In this document: positions 54,629 to 64,000 of the stretch, piece after piece
Layout of the letters: every line of letters starts with the position of its first letter
How positions within the stretch are numbered: position 1 is the first letter of the stretch
NCBI GenBank assembly: GCA_029582265.1
Contig: CM055827.1
Location: 853,074-917,073, forward strand
Direction of reading: 5' to 3'
DNA length: 64,000 nt
From: Zoroaster sp. YZ-2022
Lineage: Eukaryota; Echinodermata; Asteroidea; Forcipulatida; Zoroasteridae
Made by a program: the position numbers and the translations under genes
The notes under the pieces: model-generated
Seen by the model: only the letters and a program-made list of their open reading frames with translations
What the model was told of the DNA's origin: nothing
The model's database searches: none

Positions 54629-55040
54629 TTACTATACCTCATACATATTCAGTTGCCATTACAATAAGAAGCAAGGGGAAAGGCAATATAACCACTGTGA
54701 AATAAAACGCGAATTTACATTTACGTGTGCCGCCATTTTTTCATGTGTATGTACGTACGTAGCTAGCTAGCTAGCGAGCTAAGGCGATGTTCGCGCGTGC
54801 GTACTACTGTTCCCCGCTGGCATGTTCCCGGATGCAGGGAACAGATCGTTGGGACTATTTCCCCGCCGAGACTGTTCCCCGATGCGACAGTCTACTACGC
54901 ACTACTGCGCATGCGTATTTACCCTGTGCGTGAATACTCGCGGACGCGAGGGAAACAGCAAAAATAGCATCTGGCACGTGACGGTGAATGGACCAGTGAG
55001 AATTCGGCTCTCGATCATGAATATGTATGAGGTATAGTAA
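54629..55040. mobile_element. 412-bp MITE-like element
   Basis: TTACTATACCTCATACATAT at 54629 and its complement ATATGTATGAGGTATAGTAA ending 55040. CpG-rich interior with several TGTTCCC words and a GCTAGCTAGCTAGC run. A TCATACATATTCATGAT block at 54409 matches the right terminus, so the adjacent palindrome may belong to a larger nested structure. Confidence 0.7.
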
Positions 55041-56375
55041 TGTGTGTTATCGCCTCAGTGCTTCATTCAGCACTGCTTCCATAGGCAGCGTATGGAAACT
55101 GTGTACAATACTTAATTAATGACACTTTTTATCGAAGCCGTCCGACTAATGTTCTTGAATTGAAAACCTTTTTTTTCATCAATTTTCTTGTGGTCAGGAA
55201 CAGCACTTTCATTACTGAATGGTAAGAGAAAGAAAATAAAGAAAAATATTGTTGGATTTGTTTGTAAAATGTCTGTGATTTTCCGTGTTTTTTCTTTTTG
55301 TTTTGTTTTTCGTAAAACGGAATGCAATGCCAGTGGCCAATGAATGTAGTAAAATCTTCTTAATTAGGGCCTATTCAATTTTGTATAGGCCCTAAGATTT
55401 TTTTACTTTTTAAGAATCCATATAATGACCCTTTTTTTAAATCTGAAAGCCTAAATGATTTTTTGCATGATATTTTCTCACTTTCATTTTTATTTTTGCT
55501 GTTCATTCGCACTGTAGTAACACTCAGTAACATGTAAATTCTATGTAGGAAAGGACAACAAAAATAGCGTACCGAAAATATTTTGTTTCTAACTAGGCAC
55601 ATACATATGTTAATTGTTTTATTATGTTATCTGATTAACAGGTTAGCTGATCAAGACCAATTTCAACAATGACGGAGGATATGTGCTGTTACAGGCTGTG
55701 GGAACAGTACCTATAAACTTGAAAAGTGGAAACAAGGTTATTGCATAAAACATGCATGGCTGCCATTTTGGATTTGGAACTTGTGATTGTGAGCCACCTT
55801 TTCATATATATATCCATTCCCATCTGAGAAAAAAGTGGCCAATCTTCGCATACATGTCGAGCGTCCTATACGTAGATCAAAGACCTTCAAAATATTGAAT
55901 GACACATTGCCCACCCCTCTAGTTCCTTCTGCTGATGATGTCATTACTATTTTTGCAACCAGGTCTCATTGTTTAGTACACCTGTATGTTAAATATTTCC
56001 CCCGTTCAAAATATTCATTAAGAGTAACACAAAGTTTCAACTAAGCATGTACTTGATAAAAGGAACTTTATTTAAACTATACAAGAAATGAAACAGTAAA
56101 ACAAACCTCAAAATAACAATATTAATAATTCAGTTATGTATACATTTATAATAATAATAATGTCAACAATTAAAATATTACTGAGAAATAAATAATGGAG
56201 AAATAAATAAATAGTAAGTTGAAATATTGTATTTATGTTGCAAAATGGAATAATAATGCATACACCTGTACAGGTACACTGTATCTATGTTTGTGGAATA
56301 TGTGAACACTCCTCTTTGTATCAAGAACTTTGGCTTTGAAAATACATTAATCAAATACAAATAAGTAAAGACTGT
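55041..56375. other. Gene-free interval
   Basis: No gene recognised; short AT repeats only. Confidence 0.3.
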
Positions 56376-56442
56376 TTGTGGTGACACCATGTGAAATTCT
56401 CATTTGAGTAGTAATTAGTTCTAAAAAGAACTATTGGTACTT
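56376..56442 (-). repeat. Penelope terminal segment, solo copy
   Basis: GTGACACCATGT…GAGTAGTAATTAGTTCT matches 47574-47625, with the same AGTTCT/AGAACT stem. Confidence 0.6.
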
Positions 56443-56939
56443 ATCCTTTTCACCATGCAAAAATAGAAATATTACTTAAATACAAATAACTTAATTGTGT
56501 TATAAAGAATATTTATGTCGTGCTTTTATTCAAGTAAATGTGTACATTTTTAACACTGCATTGCTAATAATGCTCTCTGGACCTAAATTGTGATTTTAAA
56601 TTCAATATCACTATTTAAATTTATTAAATAAGAGTTTGTCAAGTATACAGTTTGTCAAGGGTTATTAAATTTTAACAAGAATGCTCCCCTTTTTCTGGTC
56701 ATTATCAGTTTAGTATAGATCACATAAAGTGCACCTCTACGTGTCAAATCCCCTTCCCCTCTAGCCTTGAACTTACCTAATTTGTATTAAAATTATTGAA
56801 GCCTGACCACATGTTAAAATTGTTCAATACTAAAAAGTAAATGTGCAGTTCTATATTAAAAACAAATGTTCAAAAGGTAAAATACAAAAAGTAAAATATA
56901 TGTCTTCAGTGACTTCGTCAGTTTTTGTTACTGTTACAT
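56443..56939. other. Gene-free interval
   Basis: Nothing recognised. Confidence 0.3.
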
Positions 56940-57095
56940 TCAGCTGCGATGCCGAGAAGACAAGCGCTTGGACTTGGAGTTCCTTTTTCCGACCAGTAGT
57001 TTTGTCCCCTTAATCTGAAAAAAATCCTTCAAATCATCAACAATCCAGTGTTCTATAACGTCTAGTGTCAAAGCAGAAGATTCCTCCGAAGACAT
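56940..57095 (-). CDS. Short SAP-like reading frame (possible exon)
   Basis: Fifty-one residues from an ATG at 57095. The segment VIEHWIVDDLKDFFQIKGTK followed by LLVGKR has the W…LK.FF…G….G.K pattern of SAP-like N-termini found in several transposon-borne nuclease proteins and other nuclear proteins. The rest is basic (NSKSKRLSSRHRS). It could be a first exon or a transposon relic. Too short to be sure. Confidence 0.35.
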   Translation of the reverse strand: MSSEESSALTLDVIEHWIVDDLKDFFQIKGTKLLVGKRNSKSKRLSSRHRS

Positions 57096-59161
57096 TTACA
57101 AAATTCACTTGAAAAAACCCCGATAAAAATGCTATATTTTTAAATAAGAAATCCATGTTCCACGTTCGCATTGCAATGCCAAAGCACGCATTATACGCGC
57201 GTCGCTAGTAGACCATAGGCCGAATTAGGTTTTTGTGTTCATTCGTGCTCTTCACCACCTAGGTACTCAATAAAAACTTGCATAGAGGGCCAAAAATATT
57301 ATTGTTGACAAAAAAGTGAATGTTCACCCCTTGAAAAAGTTGCTCCTTTGCGTACATTTTGAGGAAAATTGTACTGCTATATGAGAGGCTTTGGAAGACG
57401 TGACAGAGGCCCCTTTTCGACCACTTCGGACACGCTTTGTTATATGAGCCTTTCCCCCGCCAATCAGCACTCTCGTTAGACAGAACTTATCAAACCTTTT
57501 TCCCAGGGCTTTCGAGCAATTCAACATACATTACCCCCTCGATCGTATACACTGCTCTCTCGACCTCATGGGACGAGGTTGGAGTAAACGTTAACAACCG
57601 CGTTGATCAACATGGCGGAAACGGAGCGATCGTCAAAAAATCGCATTGTTTTGTGAATGAATTTTACATTGTGATCCAGGGATACGGTGTTTGCAGACCA
57701 AAGCTGGTCTCGATTTATTAATTTCGCAAAAAATGGAAGGTTCTGAGGGTGCATGCATTTAGAAATTCTTGAGAGAGAAATTTCTGCAGAACGTCACGGT
57801 CATAAGGCATCCATGATGAATGATGGTGAGAACCAACCAAGGCCAAGATCAGTGTTGCGACACACTGTCAGTCACTGAAACTGAAAGATAAGTTAGAGAG
57901 CATGATCTGATGTCCGTCTGGCGGACTACAACTTAAACAAGAGTAAACGCTGGATATGCTAACTCACTGTTAGATCTTTCTCAGCCCGTTTCACCAAGAG
58001 AAACACACATTTCGCCGCAGAAGAGACAACAAATGAGCATCTCTGGAACTGGTAAGAATAGGCCTAACGTAAGTTACGTTAGTGCCTGAGACGATTAACC
58101 AACCAAAAGTGCACTGTTTAACATGTTTAAGTGTTTATTAGAAATTTGCTAACCGGCTATAACCGAAACCAATATTTAAAAAAGGACCAAAAAAAAGAAA
58201 AATACAGAAGAATTTGCCACCCATTTTGTTTTTCTAGACTTTATTTATTATTATTATTTTGCCGCATTAGTTATTATACATTATTATTAAGCAATCATTT
58301 TGGGAAGTTTATTGATGCTTTTATTTTAATTGAAACATTATTGAAATCGTATAACGTTACACATTGTTCCATTTGCCAACTAACGTTTTATCTACGTTTG
58401 TCTAGCACTATAAATTATACTTATTGAATATTCTAAACAATTAATATTCTAAACAATATTTATCTAACTTGATCAAAATTACACCAAAATAAAGAGTCTA
58501 AAACAAGTGTTCACTTCAGTTTCTCAACATTGAATTACATGTAAGTCTAGAAAAATTGCCAATATAAATTCAGTTAAAAAGCATAAACAAATGCAACATA
58601 AATTGGTGTGAGTATGAGCAAAATTATGAGTTGAATTATGGTTGCCCACAAGTTGGCATTATTACATTGTATTATTATTATTATTATATAAAGGTTTCCT
58701 GTCTGCAAGTATAAGACATAATTATAAGACAATCTTTTCAGCTGATGGTAGAATTTCTAGGGCCCCTCCCCACCTTTATTTTTTCTCGACCATACACCAT
58801 GGTTGCAGCAGGTGCATGTTATGTTATGTTTTTGAAAGTCCATGCACTTTATAATTGTTTCACAATTTAGATTTTTTTTAAATAAATAAATAAAAATATT
58901 AAATAAAATAATAATTTAATATCATTTAGTAAATAAAAACTTGCAGATGCTAGAGTCAGAAGGTGATGGACCCCCCCCCCCGTTAGCCATTCCAAAAGTA
59001 TTTAATTAATTGTATTTTTTGTATCTCTTATGTCCCTACTTAGCCTCAACTTCCCATGCAGTTGCTGATTATGAGACGACTAGTAAACAGTGATGATGAC
59101 AAACCCTTGTTGAAGAAGAATTTACTGCCATCCAGTGCTGACCTCCCATCTCAACAACACA
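57096..59161. other. Gene-free interval
   Basis: Possible promoter-like CpG-rich patches at 57170-57250 and 57400-57640, but no coding exon could be supported. Poly-C run at 58971-58981. Confidence 0.35.
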
Positions 59162-59169
59162 CAAATGGA
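59162..59169. repeat. hAT MITE target duplication, left
   Basis: CAAATGGA. Confidence 0.8.
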
Positions 59170-59527
59170 TAGGGCTGTGCGTTTTCGGTTATTTTGGGAA
59201 CCGAATACCCAAAATTTGAAATCTTCGGATACCAGTGTACCCGTAAACAATTTTGTAAAACACATAAATACTCCTGAATGTAGGCCTATAAAAAAACAAT
59301 ACGAACACAAGTTTCAAACAAAAGCCGGCAAGTATGTGAATGGTTGTCGGCAAATGTTACTTCTAAAGTTTTCTTCATTTTGTTAGCAAAAAATCAGAGA
59401 CTTCCATTATTTTGTGTGGCTTTAAATGTCGGAATTTTAAAAAGTCGTTTACAGGTAATTGGAACCAAAAAATGGAATCGGATAATGACATTTTTGGTCG
59501 GGTATTCGGGTACCCGCCACAGCCTTA
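59170..59527. mobile_element. 358-bp hAT-like MITE
   Basis: Starts TAGGGCTGTGCG and ends CGCCACAGCCTTA (inverted). The subtermini carry mirrored GAATACCC / GGGTATTC. Eight-bp target duplication CAAATGGA at 59162-59169 and 59528-59535. No transposase. Confidence 0.85.
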
Positions 59528-59535
59528 CAAATGGA
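59528..59535. repeat. hAT MITE target duplication, right
   Basis: CAAATGGA. Confidence 0.8.
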
Positions 59536-60933
59536 CAAGCAGAAATGTCCAGCCTTCACCTAGTTTTATTCAAAAGTACATGAATTGATCATTTACAAAA
59601 AAGATATACTAAGATTTTATTTATTTATAAATGTTTTTTATTTATTTATTTGGGTGGGGGCAGTGTATAAGCCAGGATTCGAAAATTGGGCATCCAAATT
59701 TATTATTCTTTGATAATCTGGATGTCCAAATGTTTAGCTTCCAATTCTTTTGCATGTGATTTACAAAATAAAACAGGGTGTTCATTTACCAAACAGGGCG
59801 TCTAAAAGACACCCAAAGGTATTGCTGGTTAATAATACGGTGGAGGAGGCTACATGTATATCACCCACTCCACTTAGAAAAACACTAATTACAAAAAAAT
59901 AATAAAAACAGTACACCTAGAATCAGAGAATCTCAAAAACTGAGATCTGTACTTGAAATATGCAGTCCACGACTTGTATCTATTTATTTATAACGACTGC
60001 AACCTTGTTTAAATCATTTATATTGAGCACACAATGATAGCCTTATTTAATAAATGTTAGCTTATTAGGCTAACATTTGTGCAAGGAAAAGTGGCTGACG
60101 TTGAGTTCATAACTTTGTCATTGTGTGCTCAAGTGAAAATAACATGTGAAAAAAAATTGTTATTTTGGAAAGGAATAGGGTTGACACTCAAGGAGGACAT
60201 AACAAGATTATTAAGTATGAAGTCCTAATAAGGTCTCGATCTCAGACATGGTGATCTCGACTACAATGCCAATTCCCAAATGCAGACACAGTGTCTTAGA
60301 AAGGAGGGAATGGACATAACCATGACTACAAAAAGAAAGCACAGGGCTTAACAAATGTGAAAATATATACATGTATAATGATTTTCAAAAGGGAGTGAAT
60401 CCACACTTTGACCCCCATGTTATCTGTATTTGTAAGCTTTAATAAAATTAACAAGCAAGTCCAAACATGTAACTACTCTATAATTATATGCAATCGAGTG
60501 TCTCTTTGAAAGTTTTGTTTAGTAACAGAAGAATAAAGGTTAGACATCCGTCATATAAAGAAAAACAATTGTGTGTATGTGTAACTTAGTTATGAGTAGT
60601 TTTCTGACAGGTCTAAATAATATACCTTTATAAAGTCTATTTAAATCGAATTTATCCATCTGGGATGAAAGCATTTTGTCTATCACTTGTAATGGTTATT
60701 GGGGTGATATTGTTGTACAAACTGAATGGGACAAATAGGTTAAAGGGCAAATTTTTTTTTAATGTAAAAACCAACCTGCCCCCAAATCATGTTGCCCCAA
60801 TCAAATCTTTAAGGAAAATTTACTCTCAAGAATGCCACTTTAACATGGGAGAACAGCCAAAATAATATGAAGTATTTCCTGAAGATTAATTTGTGACTAC
60901 CAAGGTGAAGAGCACATCTTTTAAGTAGGATTT
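59536..60933. other. Gene-free interval
   Basis: Downstream flank of the RAG1-N-like frame on the minus strand; no exon recognised. Confidence 0.3.
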
Positions 60934-61326
60934 TTATACTAGATCCCATGGGATCTGGGGGTCTGGGGATGGGACTGGGGGTCTTCCTCTCTTCTTTTTG
61001 GGGGGCCTGCCTCCCTTGCACTGATCAGAATATCTTTCACATATGACACACGCATTTTCATGTTCGGGCCAGGGAGGATGTGAACCGAGGGAGTAGTCTG
61101 CTTGTAAGTTGGGTTTTGTCTTTGAATAGCAAGTCAGGCAGACATGGTTGGGATATTGCTGTGGGTTGTCATCTTGCAAATTAAGACAGAAGGTTCTCTC
61201 TAGTTTAGTTCTTATGTGTGGAACTATTTGGATTCCTGACTTCTTCTTTTGTTTCTCGGCACAGGTAGTGTGTCTATTTCCACACACCCTGCATAGTGCT
61301 TGCAAAACGCTGAGGTGATGCTCCAT
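60934..61326 (-). CDS. RAG1 N-terminal-like zinc-binding protein
   Basis: 130 residues from ATG 61326 to TAA 60934. Motifs: LCRVCGNR (Cys12, Cys15), TFCLNL (Cys47), HVCLTCYSK (Cys63, Cys66), PPWPEHENACVICERY (Trp86, His89, Cys93, Cys96), then an AT-hook-like GGRPPKKKRGRPP at 105-117. The CRxCGN … CxxC … WxxH…CxIC arrangement matches the zinc-binding N-terminal region of vertebrate RAG1 that precedes its RING finger. Similar sequences occur in invertebrates, both in RAG1-like genes and in separate N-RAG-type transposons. No RAG1 catalytic core was seen here. The frame extends upstream in phase to an AG acceptor near 61353 (LNDFSDLE), so this may be a last exon. Confidence 0.6.
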   Translation of the reverse strand: MEHHLSVLQALCRVCGNRHTTCAEKQKKKSGIQIVPHIRTKLERTFCLNLQDDNPQQYPNHVCLTCYSKTKPNLQADYSLGSHPPWPEHENACVICERYSDQCKGGRPPKKKRGRPPVPSPDPQIPWDLV

Positions 61327-61353
61327 TTCGAGGTCACTGAAATCATTCAGAGC

Positions 61354-61858
61354 TAAAACAACAAAAAATACCAGCAGGAAACCAAATGCTTATTTGTAAA
61401 ATAGACAATATGATCTTTCTTTTCAAGTATTACACAGCTTTGTCAAAACTCCACAAAAATAGTTATAATGACTTAAAAAACACCAAATTCCCATTCAAAA
61501 TTCAGTTTTGGTACGACCCCTTAGCAACCACTTAGCTTCAAAAAATCTCTTGACTGGAATTTACTTTCGGCTGAAAATTACCACATTTAGTAAATTGGGT
61601 ACATACCAAAGACCGATCGTAACTTTATAAATTCTTGATTTCAATTTTGGCGCCACAATCGAAGCCCAAAAGTTTGATGGCCTATAGAGGGCGTCCTTGT
61701 TGCTATGCGCGCGACCGTGATTTTGCAATGGAAAGTCGAATTCCCGCCTCGGCTATACAGACTACTGATTACGCGCGCCCAATGGGACTCGAACGTACGT
61801 GTCAAAAAGGTAACACATATTAGCTCCTGTACTGCGGTATGTTTGTTCCAGCTTTTGT
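61354..61858. other. Upstream of the RAG1-N-like exon
   Basis: A possible intron or 5' flank; a CpG-rich patch at 61650-61800 could be a promoter. No exon recognised. Confidence 0.3.
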
Positions 61859-62003
61859 GTATTGGGGCGAAATGGTTAAATAACATTAAAATTGTGGGGC
61901 GAAATATATGGGGGCGAAATGGTTTTGGGGCGACTTGTTTATTACATTTGTGTATAAAAACCAAATCGCCCCCCAAAACATCGTCCAAACCCAATCGCCC
62001 CTA
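61859..62003. repeat. Imperfect inverted repeat with GGGGCGA motifs
   Basis: GGGGCGAAATGGTT occurs twice and is mirrored by AACCAAATCGCCCC and CCAATCGCCCC. MITE-like, about 145 bp. Confidence 0.6.
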
Positions 62004-62932
62004 ACTTTGAAGGGTCATAACTCCTTACGGAGCAAGTTTTTTGAGTGGGAACAATTAAAACTTTGTAAAGCACATCTAAGTAAGCATTATGTGAGAATAG
62101 TATCGAGTACCTTAGAGGTAGAGGGCAAATTTCACTTTCTAAAAGGATTTTCCTACTTGGGCCCATAGTCTACTAGTCGTGCAAGAAGAAGATCAACAAG
62201 AGGCGAGAGAAATATATGTTTTTGAATGCGCCCTCAAGAGTTCCAGGAAGTCCAATCTGACATTGGAACATCGCATTTAATTCACTGAACGTCAAATGTG
62301 AATATTTGTACATGTACATGTACGTAGGCCTATGTACAGCCGTTTTTAGTAACGCGGGTAAATTGTAAACATTCACATAATGTACCAAACAAGGACCAAT
62401 ACTTTGATAATGAAAGGTGAGCGAGGCAATCATAACAATCTTTTTATAAGAATAAATGGACTAAGAATAGTAATAATTAACAACATTTTATCAAACGGCC
62501 AGGCAAGGCATCATGGCAAGGCAGGCTGTTTTTTTAGGGGGTTGGATGTGGGAGGGTTGACATGGTTGAGGGGGTTGGTTGGTGTTTCCGAAACTTGAAA
62601 GACATGTCAAACATTCTAACAAAGTTAGGCCTCTTTTGAGCCGCACAATTTGGGGCTTGAAATTTCATTTGGCTAATATCAGCTAACTTCAAAAGATTTG
62701 GTAACTTACAGTTACAGTATTTGCAAATTAATTTTACTCGTTAACGTTAGGTAGTTAACGTTAGCAAAAATATTGAGTATGGGGGTAAATGGCACTGGGT
62801 GCCAGACACATAAATTGTTGAACTCTGTGAATACAATTCCTTTGAGGCTTTGACCAATTTTACAGCCTCATAATTTTCACTACACTGAATAAATTGTTCG
62901 ATTTAATGTACTTTTTACCCATTTCATTTCAG
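62004..62932. other. ULK4 upstream or first intron
   Basis: Ends in a polypyrimidine-AG acceptor (TTTCATTTCAG) at 62932. Nothing else recognised. Confidence 0.35.
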
Positions 62933-63665
<733 letters not shown>

Positions 63666-64000
63666 GTAAGTTTTGATCCATGCAGGGTGCTTAAGAAATT
63701 CTTAAAGGTTTGCTCTTTTTTTATGATTTCTTTTCTTCCAAAATATGTTTTCAGATGGAAAAGATTGTGATTTTCTGTTGTTCACCATCCTGAAAAAAGA
63801 ATAATGATTGTTGTACATGTTATCATATTGTCATTTGTTATTATTTCATCTGCATCAATTCATCTGCATCAATTCACTGCATCAATTCATCGTAGTCCAC
63901 GTTTTTCAGGGACTGTTATAAACAGCTCCACTTTTTTTTACAAAATATTTAATTTGGAGATCTAAGATGTTTTGATTTGTGACTGTGGGCCAGCCTACCC
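63666..64000 (+). other. ULK4 intron 2 (partial)
   Basis: Starts at donor GTAAGT; no further exon before the window ends. Contains a short CATCTGCATCAATT direct repeat near 63850-63890. Confidence 0.5.

Noticed and set aside
57437..57721. 94-residue plus-strand open frame in a CpG-rich patch
   Set aside because: No recognisable protein and no supporting splice or homology signal.

Overview
The window looks like nuclear DNA of a marine invertebrate animal, probably a deuterostome such as an amphioxus, hemichordate or echinoderm; the species cannot be named from the sequence. It is AT-rich, intron-containing and crowded with transposons. Three host genes can be read with exon structure. HIBCH (3-hydroxyisobutyryl-CoA hydrolase) lies on the minus strand at 84-3602 and its 3' part runs off the left edge. 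A THAP-domain first exon lies on the minus strand at 45014-45348. The first exons of the pseudokinase gene ULK4 lie on the plus strand at 62933-63665 and run off the right edge. A 130-residue minus-strand reading frame at 60934-61326 resembles the zinc-binding N-terminal part of RAG1.

The dominant object is a complete Polinton/Maverick (adintovirus-like) element at 26547-42192, 15,646 bp long. It is flanked by a 5-bp target duplication (AGGGT) and carries terminal inverted repeats of about 397 bp that differ by a single base. It encodes protein-primed DNA polymerase B, a retroviral-type integrase, an FtsK/HerA-like packaging ATPase, a double jelly-roll major capsid protein, a minor capsid (penton) candidate and several structural or membrane proteins of the Polinton type. 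No maturation protease was found. The capsid, polymerase, integrase and one membrane-protein gene carry frameshifts or stops, while about ten other genes are open.

The element's layout is distinctive. Both outermost genes start at the last codon of the inverted repeats, so an identical promoter drives the polymerase and a small 71-residue protein whose first 19 residues resemble the polymerase N-terminus. One promoter-like block occurs three times. A second motif (TAAATG or TAAATATG at the start codon) precedes many virion-type genes. A nine-unit 21-bp tandem array enclosed by a perfect 10-bp inverted repeat sits in the middle.

Layout from left to right: HIBCH (0.1-3.6 kb); minisatellites (3.9-5.5 kb); a minus-strand LINE with PHD finger, 2A-like motif, endonuclease and RT, split by a hAT element (6.6-11.6 kb); non-coding DNA with MITEs and a P-element-like transposase relic (11.6-17.2 kb); a second, inverted copy of the LINE 5' end (17.2-17.9 kb); a second LINE (19.7-23.9 kb); a tRNA-Leu-headed SINE (24.2-24.7 kb); a DIRS-type RT relic (25.2-25.6 kb); the Polinton (26.5-42.2 kb); the THAP exon (45 kb); satellites (46.5-47, 51.6-53 kb); a Penelope relic (47.6-48.2 kb); palindromes and MITEs (54.4-55 kb, 59.2-59.5 kb); the RAG1-N-like frame; ULK4.

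One caution applies throughout. Single-base frameshifts occur even in HIBCH and in the THAP exon, so some breaks may be sequencing or assembly indels and not true pseudogene lesions. All family assignments come from reading the translations; no database search was run.
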